NCBI GenBank assembly: GCA_017519415.1 | Contig: JAFWSI010000053.1 | Location: forward strand, 1 to 37,757 | DNA from: Ruminococcus sp. | GTDB lineage: Bacteria; Bacillota; Clostridia; Oscillospirales; Ruminococcaceae | Length of the DNA stretch: 37,757 nt | Reading direction: 5' to 3' | In this document: one piece after another, positions 1 through 7,672 of the stretch | Layout of the letters: each line of letters starts with the position of its first letter | Numbering within the stretch: position 1 is the first letter of the stretch | Position numbers and translations under genes: made by a program | Notes under the pieces: model-generated | Seen by the model: the letters and a program-made list of their open reading frames with translations, nothing else | What the model was told of the DNA's origin: nothing | The model's database searches: none

Positions 1-55
1 CTGCCCCCCGCTGAACACAAAAAAGTTGTAAAATGAAATTTTCAGGTGGTATAAA

Positions 56-532
56 ATGGCAAGACCATGTAAGCCTGCAAAGGTTTTAACTGATAAAAGC
101 CAAACAAAAGCCGAAATTTCTGAGCGCGAGCGCATCGAAAAGCGTCTTCGCGGGGAAAAGGTACATATCACCTGTCCGGGAGATCTGCTACCTTCGCAGA
201 AAAGGATCTTCCGCCGAATCGTCAAAGAGCTTTCGGGCAGCGACATCCTCGCGAGCCTGGATTCGTATCTGCTCAGACTTGCCGCAATCTGCATCGACCG
301 CTTGCAGACGATCGAGGGCATGATTAACGAGGATCCGGAACTGCTCACGAGTAAATCCTTGATGGGGTCCAAAGACAAGTACACGAAAGACTTCTTCCGC
401 TGCTGTAACGAGCTGGGGCTTTCCCCGCAGAGCCGAGCGAAGTTTGCCAACCTCATGGCAGCCAAGGCCGAGGATCCTTTGATCGCTGCACTCGCCGCAG
501 ATGATGACGAGGAAGACGACGAAGAAGAATAA
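56..532 (+). CDS. terS: Terminase small subunit
   Basis: The 158-residue product should bind the packaging site and hand the DNA to the large terminase subunit. The basic N-terminus, helical middle and very acidic tail (a run of D and E) fit P27-type small terminases, and the gene sits directly before an unmistakable large subunit. The ATG is preceded by AGGTGGT, 7 bases upstream. An HNH gene lies just upstream across the genome ends, which is the usual HNH-terS-terL order of cos phages. The assignment rests on context plus overall character, since small subunits are poorly conserved. Confidence 0.85.
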   Translation: MARPCKPAKVLTDKSQTKAEISERERIEKRLRGEKVHITCPGDLLPSQKRIFRRIVKELSGSDILASLDSYLLRLAAICIDRLQTIEGMINEDPELLTSKSLMGSKDKYTKDFFRCCNELGLSPQSRAKFANLMAAKAEDPLIAALAADDDEEDDEEE

Positions 533-547
533 GCGATGTGATGAAGG

Positions 548-2230
548 GTGGACATCCGAAAGACAAGAGCTTATAAGTACGCGCAAAACTGTGCTGTTGA
601 CACAAGCGGAAAGACCCCGAAGTACGTCCGCAAACAAGCTGAGGAATGGCTTGCGATAGCAAACGGAGAGCGGGCTTATGCGCATATCAGCATATCGCAA
701 TGCAAGCGGGTGCGCAGAATACTCCGTCTTATGGTTCATCCGGATCTTGGGGTCAATATGTACGTCGGCCTCGAGCCTTATGCCTTATTTCTGATATTTG
801 CAGCCTTCGGCACCATCCGCCCGGACGGCGCCCGCTTTTACAAGACAATCGTTTTAGAGATCGCCCGAAAGAATTTTAAAACATTCAATTCGGCGGTCAT
901 TTTTATAGTCGGGATGCTGATCGAGCCGAAGTTCTCAAGATTTTTCTCGATAGCTCCAGACTATAAGCTCTCGTCAGAGCTGAGGCTGGCCGCACGAAAG
1001 ATCATAAAGTCCAGCCCGGCACTGATCAAGCATTTTAAGATCACGCGAGATATGATCACCTGCAAGGCGACTGAGAACGAATACGTCCCTCTGGCGTACA
1101 GCAACGACAGGATGGACGGCAAGCTCGCCAATATGTTCCTGGCTGATGAGGCGGGTGCGCTCGACGTATACCCGATTGAGGCGATGAGATCTTCTCAGAT
1201 CACGCTTGCCAACAAGCTTGGTATTATTATCTCCACCCAGTACCCGAACGATAACAACGCTTTTGAGCTTGAAATCGACTACGCCAAGAAGATCCTCGAC
1301 GGCCTCGAAGACAACAACGGCGTATTCGCTCTGCTCTATGAGCCCGACGAAGATATACGCAAAAACTGGCAAACCGATGATAATGTGATCTATCAAGCCA
1401 ACCCCGCAGCGATCAACAACGATGTTATCTTTGACGATCTCTGCGACAAGCGCCGCATGGCGATCCTCTACGAGGACAAGCGCGAAAACTTTCTCTGCAA
1501 GCACCTGAACATCAAGTACAAATCCCTCGGAACTGAGGGATATATCGAAGTTGATGTCTTCCAGGAATGCGCTGAGACCTTCGATCCGGAGTTTTGGAAG
1601 GACAGAGACGTATACATCGGCCTCGACCTCTCGCAGTCAGACGATAACACTGCCGTTGCAATGGTCACCCTTGACGGTGACGTGATCCGTGCTATGGTAT
1701 GGGATTTCCTGCCTGGAGAAAAGGTCGAGTTGAAAACCGAGAAGGAGAAAGTCAACTACAAAGCCCGAATCAAAGCAGGAGATTGTTTCGCGGTGGGTGA
1801 AGATATCATTGATTACGGCGAGGTAGAGCGTTTCGTAATGAACCTGCCTGAGCGTTACGGCGTAAATATCGTCCAGCTCGGCTATGACCGTTATAACGCG
1901 ATCAGCTCCGTGCAAAAATTTGAGTCAGCTGCCGATCCGATCGAATGCGTCGAGATCCGGCAACACTCGAGCATATTACACCCACCGACAAAGCTGCTTT
2001 TCGAGCGGGTATATCAGCGAAAATTCGCATATGTAGAAAACCGCTTGCTCGAAATAAACATAGCAAACAGCCGCTGCACCCGGGATACGAATTTGAACAG
2101 ATATGTCAATAAGAAAAAATCAGCAGGTAAGGTCGATATGGTCGTTGCCTTGATCAACGCGATCTACCTGCTCAACGTCAACGAGATACTCGACGGCACA
2201 GGCGGCGGCTTCGTCCAGATGCTGGCTTAG
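548..2230 (+). CDS. terL: Terminase large subunit (ATPase and nuclease)
   Basis: This 560-residue protein is the packaging motor that pumps DNA into the prohead and cuts it. The ATPase half shows a P-loop-like ARKNFKT near residues 106-112 and a Walker B segment MFLADEAG with D200 and E201. The nuclease half shows GLDLS with D360, GYDRY with D447 and KVDMV with D530, which fits the RNase H-like metal site. The P-loop has Phe where Gly is usual. The only start in frame after the upstream stop is GTG at 548, very close to an AAGG, so the exact start is less certain than the function. It is followed 13 bases later by the portal gene. Confidence 0.95.
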   Translation: MDIRKTRAYKYAQNCAVDTSGKTPKYVRKQAEEWLAIANGERAYAHISISQCKRVRRILRLMVHPDLGVNMYVGLEPYALFLIFAAFGTIRPDGARFYKTIVLEIARKNFKTFNSAVIFIVGMLIEPKFSRFFSIAPDYKLSSELRLAARKIIKSSPALIKHFKITRDMITCKATENEYVPLAYSNDRMDGKLANMFLADEAGALDVYPIEAMRSSQITLANKLGIIISTQYPNDNNAFELEIDYAKKILDGLEDNNGVFALLYEPDEDIRKNWQTDDNVIYQANPAAINNDVIFDDLCDKRRMAILYEDKRENFLCKHLNIKYKSLGTEGYIEVDVFQECAETFDPEFWKDRDVYIGLDLSQSDDNTAVAMVTLDGDVIRAMVWDFLPGEKVELKTEKEKVNYKARIKAGDCFAVGEDIIDYGEVERFVMNLPERYGVNIVQLGYDRYNAISSVQKFESAADPIECVEIRQHSSILHPPTKLLFERVYQRKFAYVENRLLEINIANSRCTRDTNLNRYVNKKKSAGKVDMVVALINAIYLLNVNEILDGTGGGFVQMLA

Positions 2231-2243
2231 GAAGTGAGAAAAA

Positions 2244-3926
2244 ATGTCTATTTTTCGCAGAAAAAAAGTGAAAGAGACCCGAAATGAGCAGGCAATCGAC
2301 GAGAGCGCAATGAGCGCAGCTCTACTCCAGGCATTAGTCGGTGACGGTACCATATCGTTTGAAGACGCACTGCAGATACCTGCTGTCGCTGCCTCTATTG
2401 ACTTCATATCGGCAATCTGCGCAAGAGTCCCTGTAAAATTGTACCGGGAAGACGGCGAGGACACCGAAGAAATAAGGGATGATCCGCGTGTACGCCTGCT
2501 TAACGACGAGACGGGCGACCTGCTCAATGCATATCAAATGAAAAAAGCCTGGGTGACAGACTACTTTGACGGACGGGGTTATATCTATATCAACCGCAGC
2601 AGAGGAGCGATCAAGTCTCTGAACTACGTCGAGAAGCTGCAGATCAGCGTCGATTGCTATCCGGATCCGATCTTCAAGGACGCAGATATCGTGATAGCAG
2701 ACAAGCGTTACTATCCGCACGAGTTTCTCCGGCTCTGCCGGGACACAAAGGACGGTGTGACAGGCAAGTCTATCACCGAGACCAACGGCAAGCTGCTTTC
2801 TCTGTACTACAACACGATCGTATTTGAAAAGCGCCTGATGAAGACCGGAGGCAGCCGAAAAGGGTTTATAACATCAGAAAACCGTCTCAGTGAAGAAGTC
2901 ATCCGCAATATGCGTGAAGCCTGGCGCTCTGTGTTCGCCGACAATGCAGAAAATATGATGGTGCTGAACAAGGGTACTGACTTCAAAGAAGCCTCCGCGA
3001 CCTCTACGGAGCTGCAGCTGAATGAAAACAAGATCACGAATGCCAACGACATCATGCAGCTGTTCCTGCTTTCGGCGAAAGCCCTCCAGGGCGCCAGTGA
3101 TGATGAGATCGTTTCGGCGGTAAAAACCGCCTGCATACCGATCATCGAGCAGATGGAGGCGGCTTACAACACTGCTCTGCTCCTCGAAACCGAGAAAAAG
3201 AATATGTACTTTGCTGCCGATACCTCCAAGCTGGAGCGCGGCGACCTGCTCAAACGTTATCAGGCTTACGAGATCGCACTGCGCTCACACTTCATGCAGC
3301 CTGACGAGGTAAGATATGAGGAAGACATGAAGCCTCTCGGCCTTGACTTCATTCAGTTGGGGCTCAACGATGTGCTCTACTTCCCGGACAAAGGTGAGAT
3401 CTACACGCCGAACACCAATCAGACGGTGTCAGTGGAGGGGAGGTCGGCGGAGGTAACAAAGCGTGAGATACACGGCCCTGACGGTAAAATCATTGATAAT
3501 GAGCCGGATAATCCAGAAAGCAGTTCGGGCTTGACAATCAGCTCGGATAATAGTATAATGAATGAAGGACATAGAATACTTAAAGAGAAAATCGAAAGCG
3601 GAGAAATCAGCCTTACGATCAATCAAGACGTTCAAGATCGGCATATAAAAGGGACAAAGGCATACGAGGAAAATCTTAAAAACGGTGTCGAAAAAAGCTA
3701 TTACTATAACCCCGAGAGGCTTCAGGACTTTTTGAACAAAAATGCAAACACAGGTCAAGTTTTTGTATTTAAAGACGGAAATGTTACGGAAGTGTTTGAA
3801 GACAATCAATTAAGGGCGTTTGATACAAAGCTAAGGCAAGACACAAATGTTTCTAAAGTAAGTTATTCAAAAAGAAGAACGCATTTCAAACCATTTTCGC
3901 CAAAAGGCAAAAACAGAAGAGGGTGA
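2244..3926 (+). CDS. HK97-type portal protein with C-terminal toxin-like domain
   Basis: Residues 1 to about 395 look like an ordinary HK97-family portal: the dodecameric ring at the head vertex through which DNA passes. The normal length of this family is near 400 residues, but this protein has 560. A low-complexity linker rich in D, E, P and S (about 395-445) leads to an extra domain of about 105 residues. That domain has QDRHIKG (H467), NTGQV and a closing YSKRRTHFKP (H547), a pattern that resembles polymorphic toxin type 50 of the BECR RNase-like fold. The extension is richer in A and T than the portal core, which suggests separate acquisition. The toxin assignment is from memory of the family pattern, so it is moderately sure; the portal call is firm. 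Confidence 0.9.
   Translation: MSIFRRKKVKETRNEQAIDESAMSAALLQALVGDGTISFEDALQIPAVAASIDFISAICARVPVKLYREDGEDTEEIRDDPRVRLLNDETGDLLNAYQMKKAWVTDYFDGRGYIYINRSRGAIKSLNYVEKLQISVDCYPDPIFKDADIVIADKRYYPHEFLRLCRDTKDGVTGKSITETNGKLLSLYYNTIVFEKRLMKTGGSRKGFITSENRLSEEVIRNMREAWRSVFADNAENMMVLNKGTDFKEASATSTELQLNENKITNANDIMQLFLLSAKALQGASDDEIVSAVKTACIPIIEQMEAAYNTALLLETEKKNMYFAADTSKLERGDLLKRYQAYEIALRSHFMQPDEVRYEEDMKPLGLDFIQLGLNDVLYFPDKGEIYTPNTNQTVSVEGRSAEVTKREIHGPDGKIIDNEPDNPESSSGLTISSDNSIMNEGHRILKEKIESGEISLTINQDVQDRHIKGTKAYEENLKNGVEKSYYYNPERLQDFLNKNANTGQVFVFKDGNVTEVFEDNQLRAFDTKLRQDTNVSKVSYSKRRTHFKPFSPKGKNRRG
3531..3559 (+). promoter_or_regulatory. Internal consensus sigma-A promoter within the portal gene
   Basis: A perfect TTGACA (3531-3536) and a perfect TATAAT (3554-3559) are separated by exactly 17 bases. 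The promoter lies in the linker coding region just before the toxin-like domain. Transcripts from here would cover the toxin-like part and the two small genes that follow, and would stop at the strong hairpin at 4589-4632. Both hexamers with optimal spacing by chance inside a coding region would be unusual. Confidence 0.6.
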
Positions 3927-3931
3927 ATAAT

Positions 3932-4153
3932 ATGAGTGGATTAGATAAATACGAAGGAGAAAGAGTTGACATAGAGTGCAAAGACGGTCGAATCTTTAAT
4001 AATGTCCTTGTTTGTGGACATTCGGAGCCGGATGACAATTATGCAGCGTTTGAGATAAAAGACGAAAGCATCGACATCGTTTACAACATTCACGATAAAT
4101 GCGGTGTTTCGTTATACGGCAAAGAAATAAAGAGCATAGGTATAGTGATGTAA
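3932..4153 (+). CDS. Small beta-rich protein, candidate immunity partner of the portal toxin-like domain
   Basis: The 73-residue product is acidic and predicted beta-rich, with the pattern GERVDIECKDGRIFNNV that suggests a small Sm/SH3-like barrel. No family can be named with certainty. The ATG at 3932 was chosen over the upstream GTG because AGAGGGTGA, overlapping the portal stop, makes a good ribosome site for it. It follows the portal gene by 5 bases, shares its A/T-rich composition, and a terminator hairpin starts at its stop codon. Its position right after a toxin-like domain is typical of immunity genes; that role is inference. Confidence 0.6.
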   Translation: MSGLDKYEGERVDIECKDGRIFNNVLVCGHSEPDDNYAAFEIKDESIDIVYNIHDKCGVSLYGKEIKSIGIVM

Positions 4154-4174
4154 ACCGCCTCCGGGCGGTTTTCT
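4153..4174 (+). terminator. Short GC hairpin terminator after the candidate immunity gene
   Basis: AACCGCC and GGCGGTT form a 7-base-pair stem with a TCCG loop, beginning at the last base of the stop codon, followed by TTCTC. The T-tract is short, so termination may be partial. Confidence 0.55.
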
Positions 4175-4198
4175 CATGCCCGAAAAGGAGTGAAAACA

Positions 4199-4468
4199 AT
4201 GGCAATAGCACATATTAAAGTTGACTGTAATGTCCAAACAGTATTTGAAGGAAAAACCATTAATTTGTATGTTGTTATCGGCGGCCGAAAAATGAGATTT
4301 GAAAAGGTTAAGGTAACTCAGGCCGATGATGCGTTGTTTCTTTCAGACGGGATAAAAATCGTGGTCCTGAACTGGAAGTATATTGAAACAATTATAGCGG
4401 AAGAAAACAACATCGACGATATCCTCGACACCCTCGAACACAGCTCCAGCGGGATTGTGGATGAATAA
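4199..4468 (+). CDS. Small protein of unknown function in the portal-toxin cassette
   Basis: The product has 89 residues, is mainly beta in character, and ends in an acidic tail with IDDILDTLEHSS. I do not recognise a family. ATG 4199 is preferred over GTG 4190 because AAAAGGAG (4183-4190) is well spaced before it. It sits between two hairpins (4153-4174 and 4589-4632) and is A/T-rich like the neighbouring 73-residue gene. It may be a second immunity gene or a capsid accessory protein. Confidence 0.55.
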   Translation: MAIAHIKVDCNVQTVFEGKTINLYVVIGGRKMRFEKVKVTQADDALFLSDGIKIVVLNWKYIETIIAEENNIDDILDTLEHSSSGIVDE

Positions 4469-4475
4469 GAACAGA

Positions 4476-4513
4476 ACCCGGCACTCCTCTCAACGATGAG
4501 TCCCACGCCGGGT
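4476..4513. other. Inverted repeat after the 89-residue gene
   Basis: ACCCGGC (4476-4482) pairs with GCCGGGT (4507-4513) around a 24-base loop. No T-tract follows on either strand, so this is an RNA or DNA structure of unknown role rather than a clear terminator. Confidence 0.4.
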
Positions 4514-4588
4514 CACTTATTACTGGATGATTCACCAACACACCAACCAAATAAACCAATAAATCAACCAATAGAATATAGCTTAAAG

Positions 4589-4632
4589 AGCGTTTGTAAC
4601 CGACAGGAATGTCGGTCGCAAGCGCTTTTATT
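4589..4632 (+). terminator. Strong terminator before the protease gene
   Basis: An outer stem AGCGTTTG with CAAGCGCT (one G-T pair) encloses an inner perfect stem ACCGACA with TGTCGGT around a GGAA tetraloop. TTTATTA follows. It closes the portal-toxin cassette. Inside a late operon such a terminator must be leaky, or must be bypassed by antitermination or by a new promoter. Confidence 0.65.
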
Positions 4633-4660
4633 ATACCCAAAACCAAAAGAGGTGAAGAAA

Positions 4661-5821
4661 ATGAAGATAGAAATTCGCTCTGACAATGAAGTCTTTGTGA
4701 GCGGATACGTCAACGCTGTCGAGCGCTGCTCAAAGCTGCTGGCAAAGGAGAAAGGGCGTGATGCACCCGGACCCTTCCGGGAAAAAATCGAATCGGGCGT
4801 CTTTTCCGAAAGCCTGAGCCGGATTCCGGACGTCAAGTTGACATTCGACCACGGCAGAGACATCGGCAGCACGAAAGACAACCTCACGCTCCGTGAGGAC
4901 GGCATCGGGCTGCACGCCGAGGCACTCATAAGCGACGAGCAGGCGGTCGAAGCAGCCAAGTCAGGACGGCTCACAGGGTGGAGTTTTGGCTTCACCAATG
5001 CTTACGGCGACTATGTTCCTGCCGGAGACGGCACTTATGAGCGCGACATCAAGGGGCTCGATCTGCTCGAAGTCGCTCTGCTTACCAAACGTCCGGCATA
5101 CACGGCCACGTCTGTTGAGGTGAGGGATGATGAAGTCCTGGAGCTTCGTGAATCCGACGATCTGGCCGAAGATATGCAGCTGATCAACAAGTACAGCCGC
5201 GGCGAGCTCAAACCCGAGAACGTTTATGCCTTCCCGATCGTGCTCTGTAACAACGAGATCGACCGGGATATCGAGCGCTTCTCGATTCCGGCGCTGAACA
5301 AGCTGGCCGAACTCTTTGTGGGGAAAACAGGCATCTTCGACCACGACCCGAAGGGTGAAAATCAGACCGCGAGGATCTACAAGACCTGGATATCCACGGA
5401 CGAAAGCCGCATAACAAGCACCGGAGAGCCTTTTACAGAGCTGATGGCTAAGGCGTATATGCTGCGGTTGGACAAGAACGCCGACCTCATCAAAGAGATC
5501 GACGGCGGCATCAAGAAGGAAGTCTCGATCAGCTGCTCTGTCGGGAAAAGAATATGCTCTGTGTGCGGAGGCGATAGATATGAGCATCCCTGCGGACACG
5601 TCAAGGGCAAGAGCTATGGCGGAATAATCTGCTGTGCGATACTTGACGAGCCCACGGATGCCTACGAATGGTCATTTGTCGCCGTGCCGGCACAGACCGG
5701 CGCCGGAGTAAAGAAATGCTCCTGTGACGACTCAAAGGCCAAAGAACTGTCGAAAAACGCTGCCTGGCAGCGGGAAATAGAAATTCTGAAAACGAAAGGA
5801 AGAATGTATGATGAACATTAA
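4661..5821 (+). CDS. Prohead maturation protease with two tandem protease-like domains
   Basis: This serine protease should trim the scaffold part of the capsid protein during head maturation. Domain 1 (about 1-155) has the HK97-protease pattern with His64 in TFDHGRD and Ser108 in GWSFGF. Domain 2 (about 175-350) repeats the theme with His228 in IFDHDP and Ser289 in KKEVSIS, plus C299, C302, C311 and H313 that could bind zinc. Single-domain relatives are near 200 residues; this one has 386. ATG 4661 follows GAGGTGAAGAAA, while an earlier in-frame start would run through the terminator. Its end overlaps the capsid gene by 14 bases. Confidence 0.88.
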   Translation: MKIEIRSDNEVFVSGYVNAVERCSKLLAKEKGRDAPGPFREKIESGVFSESLSRIPDVKLTFDHGRDIGSTKDNLTLREDGIGLHAEALISDEQAVEAAKSGRLTGWSFGFTNAYGDYVPAGDGTYERDIKGLDLLEVALLTKRPAYTATSVEVRDDEVLELRESDDLAEDMQLINKYSRGELKPENVYAFPIVLCNNEIDRDIERFSIPALNKLAELFVGKTGIFDHDPKGENQTARIYKTWISTDESRITSTGEPFTELMAKAYMLRLDKNADLIKEIDGGIKKEVSISCSVGKRICSVCGGDRYEHPCGHVKGKSYGGIICCAILDEPTDAYEWSFVAVPAQTGAGVKKCSCDDSKAKELSKNAAWQREIEILKTKGRMYDEH

Positions 5822-6965
5822 GGCACTCATCGAGAAGAGAAATGCCCTCGTTGCCGAGCTCGAAGCGCTCGTCGAGAAGGCAAACACCGAGACCAGAGGT
5901 CTCACAAACGACGAGCTCGCTACTCTTGAATCCAAGAAGTCTGAGCTTGCCAACCTCGACAGAACGATCGAGGAGAGCAAGGAACTCCGCAGCATTCAGC
6001 GCGTAAACGCTATGCCGGAAACCACCGTCGAGAAGAACAAGGAAGTACTCGAGGTCAAGGCTTTTGAGCACTATCTGCGCGGCACCTTCGGCGAAACCAG
6101 AGGCGACGACGCAAACATGACCTTCGGCGACAACGGCGCTGTAGTTCCTACCTCCATCGCAAACAAGATCATCGAAAAGGTAGTTGAAATCTCGCCCCTT
6201 TACAACATGGCTACACGCTACAAGGTAAAGGGCACTCTGACTATCCCTTACTATGATACCACCTCCGGCGACATCACCGTTGACTACGCTGACGAGTTCA
6301 CCGACCTGATATCTACCTCCGGCAAGTTTGCCTCGATCACGATGACCGGATTCCTCGCTGGCGTGCTTACAAAGGTTTCCAAGAGCCTTATCAACAACAG
6401 CCAGTTTGACATCGTAAGCTATGTCATCAATAAAATGGCGCAGAACATCGCAATTTGGATCGAGGGCGAGCTGATTCACGGTACTGCAAGCAAGATCTCC
6501 GGACTGTCCACACTTTCCGCATCCGTGACTGCTGCTGCTGCGACCTCGATCACCTCTGACGAGCTCATCAGGCTCCAGGAGAGCATTCCTGACGCTTACC
6601 AGGCTAACGCTGTATGGATCATGAGCAAGGCCACCAGAACAGCTATCAGACTGCTCCGTGACGGTCAGGGCAACTACCTGCTCAACAGAGACTTCGGCGC
6701 ACGCTGGGGCTACACTCTGCTCGGCAAAGAGGTATATGTTTCCAAGAATATGCCCGATATGGCAGCCAACGCAAAGGCCATTTACTATGGCGACTTCAGC
6801 GGCCTCGCCGTAAAGGAGACCGAGACTGCCGAGATTGCAGTACTCCGTGAGAAGTTCGCAACCCAGCACGCTGTAGGCGTATTTGCTTACATCGAGATGG
6901 ATTCGAAGGTTGAGAACGCCGAGAAACTTGCGCTTCTGAAGATGGGCGCTACGGACCCTCAGTAA
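5808..6965 (+). CDS. Major capsid protein, HK97 fold
   Basis: The 385-residue product builds the icosahedral shell. Residues 1 to about 70 are a charged coiled-coil of Leu, Glu and Lys, the delta/scaffold part normally removed by the protease. From about residue 80 the sequence runs as an HK97-fold capsid protein (FEHYLRG, then VPTSIANKIIEKV, and a long conserved C-terminal half). GAAAGGA precedes the tandem ATGs at 5808 and 5811. Its 3' end is overlapped by an open -1 frame, and a hairpin starts right after its stop codon (see 6966-6997). Confidence 0.95.
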   Translation: MMNIKALIEKRNALVAELEALVEKANTETRGLTNDELATLESKKSELANLDRTIEESKELRSIQRVNAMPETTVEKNKEVLEVKAFEHYLRGTFGETRGDDANMTFGDNGAVVPTSIANKIIEKVVEISPLYNMATRYKVKGTLTIPYYDTTSGDITVDYADEFTDLISTSGKFASITMTGFLAGVLTKVSKSLINNSQFDIVSYVINKMAQNIAIWIEGELIHGTASKISGLSTLSASVTAAAATSITSDELIRLQESIPDAYQANAVWIMSKATRTAIRLLRDGQGNYLLNRDFGARWGYTLLGKEVYVSKNMPDMAANAKAIYYGDFSGLAVKETETAEIAVLREKFATQHAVGVFAYIEMDSKVENAEKLALLKMGATDPQ

Positions 6966-6997
6966 CCCTGTCGCTTGATGCCGATATTGCGGCAGGG
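6966..6997 (+). promoter_or_regulatory. Stem-loop just after the capsid stop, possible frameshift stimulator
   Basis: CCCTGTCGC (6966-6974) pairs with GCGGCAGGG (6989-6997), nine pairs with one G-T, around a 14-base loop. It starts on the base after the capsid TAA. The last capsid codons include C-CCT, where a Pro tRNA could slip back onto CCC. The next gene is open in the -1 frame from 6914 and lacks a normal start in its conserved N-terminal part. This points to a -1 frameshift, though no canonical slippery heptamer is present. Confidence 0.45.
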
Positions 6998-7060
6998 GAA
7001 AATCTCTTCGGGAAGTCGGTAACTGATCTCCAGGAGGACATTGAAATAGGTGACAACGGC

Positions 7061-7354
7061 GTGACCGGCACATCCAAGTATGTGACTGGATATACCGAGT
7101 GGAGCCCCGGAAACGTTGAGTGGCAGGAGGGCAACTTCCTCGCACTTCATTTTGACGCACCCGGTGCAACGAAGATAAGCGTTGAGCTCGTCGGCGGACA
7201 CAAGGGTCCAGTCGATCTCGACGCTGACGGTCTCGTTGTCTTCCGAATTGAGAGCAACGAGCAGTATATCAGAGCGGTCGCTGACTACGGTGCAAGAGGT
7301 GCCGTGATCGGTGAGTGGTCGCTTGACGATCTCACACTTACTCCCCAGGGATAA
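7061..7354 (+). CDS. Capsid decoration / head-fibre protein with Ig-like fold; N-terminus uncertain
   Basis: The product resembles the Ig-like capsid-surface proteins that follow the capsid gene in many gut phages (segments SKYVTGYTEW, GNFLALHF, KISVELVGG). GTG 7061 is the first conventional start and has AGGTGA 9 bases upstream. However, the same frame is open back to 6914 and encodes plausible protein (ENLFGKSVTDLQED) before that GTG, with no ATG, GTG or TTG. The true product is therefore either a capsid fusion made by -1 frameshifting near 6957, or starts at a rare codon such as CTG 6968. The coordinates given are the conservative version. Confidence 0.7.
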   Translation: MTGTSKYVTGYTEWSPGNVEWQEGNFLALHFDAPGATKISVELVGGHKGPVDLDADGLVVFRIESNEQYIRAVADYGARGAVIGEWSLDDLTLTPQG

Positions 7355-7366
7355 GGAGGCGATAGT

Positions 7367-7660
7367 ATGAAGATAAGCGCTGTGTCCGATGACTACATCA
7401 TTAACTATCTCCGCGAGGACCCCACCGATGCGGAAGTCAGAACGATGATCGCCCCGATGAAGACTGCGGCTCTCGAGTATCTCGCAGCACATACCGGGCT
7501 CGATCAGAGCGGGCTTGATCAGTACGAGGACTTAACGTTCGCTTACCTCATGCTCATAGAGGATCTCTACGACAACCGCTCAACGACAGTGAGCAGCAGC
7601 ACCCGCAACAAGACCCTGGACACGATCCTCTCGCTGCACTCGCTGCACAACATCGGATAA
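7367..7660 (+). CDS. Head-tail connector, gp6-like adaptor
   Basis: A 97-residue, mostly helical protein with the pattern of the phage gp6-like connector that binds under the portal: an N-terminal YLRED segment, a central LEYLAAHTGL and a C-terminal SLHSLHNIG. It follows the decoration protein and precedes the head-closure gene, the usual order. AAGGAGG lies just before the ATG. Confidence 0.85.
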   Translation: MKISAVSDDYIINYLREDPTDAEVRTMIAPMKTAALEYLAAHTGLDQSGLDQYEDLTFAYLMLIEDLYDNRSTTVSSSTRNKTLDTILSLHSLHNIG

Positions 7661-7672
7661 GGGGTGATCGCT

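Noticed and set aside
974-1504. A leftward 176-codon frame inside the large terminase gene.
   Set aside because: It is antisense to the terminase coding region with its intact motifs and has no promoter or ribosome site.
4476-4513. A rho-independent terminator at the inverted repeat ACCCGGC/GCCGGGT.
   Set aside because: The loop is 24 bases and there is no T-tract on either side. The real terminator is at 4589-4632.
5601-7169. A 522-codon open frame on the minus strand across protease and capsid genes.
   Set aside because: It is antisense to two certain genes, has no ribosome site, and its translation is rich in residues expected from the mirror of capsid codon use.
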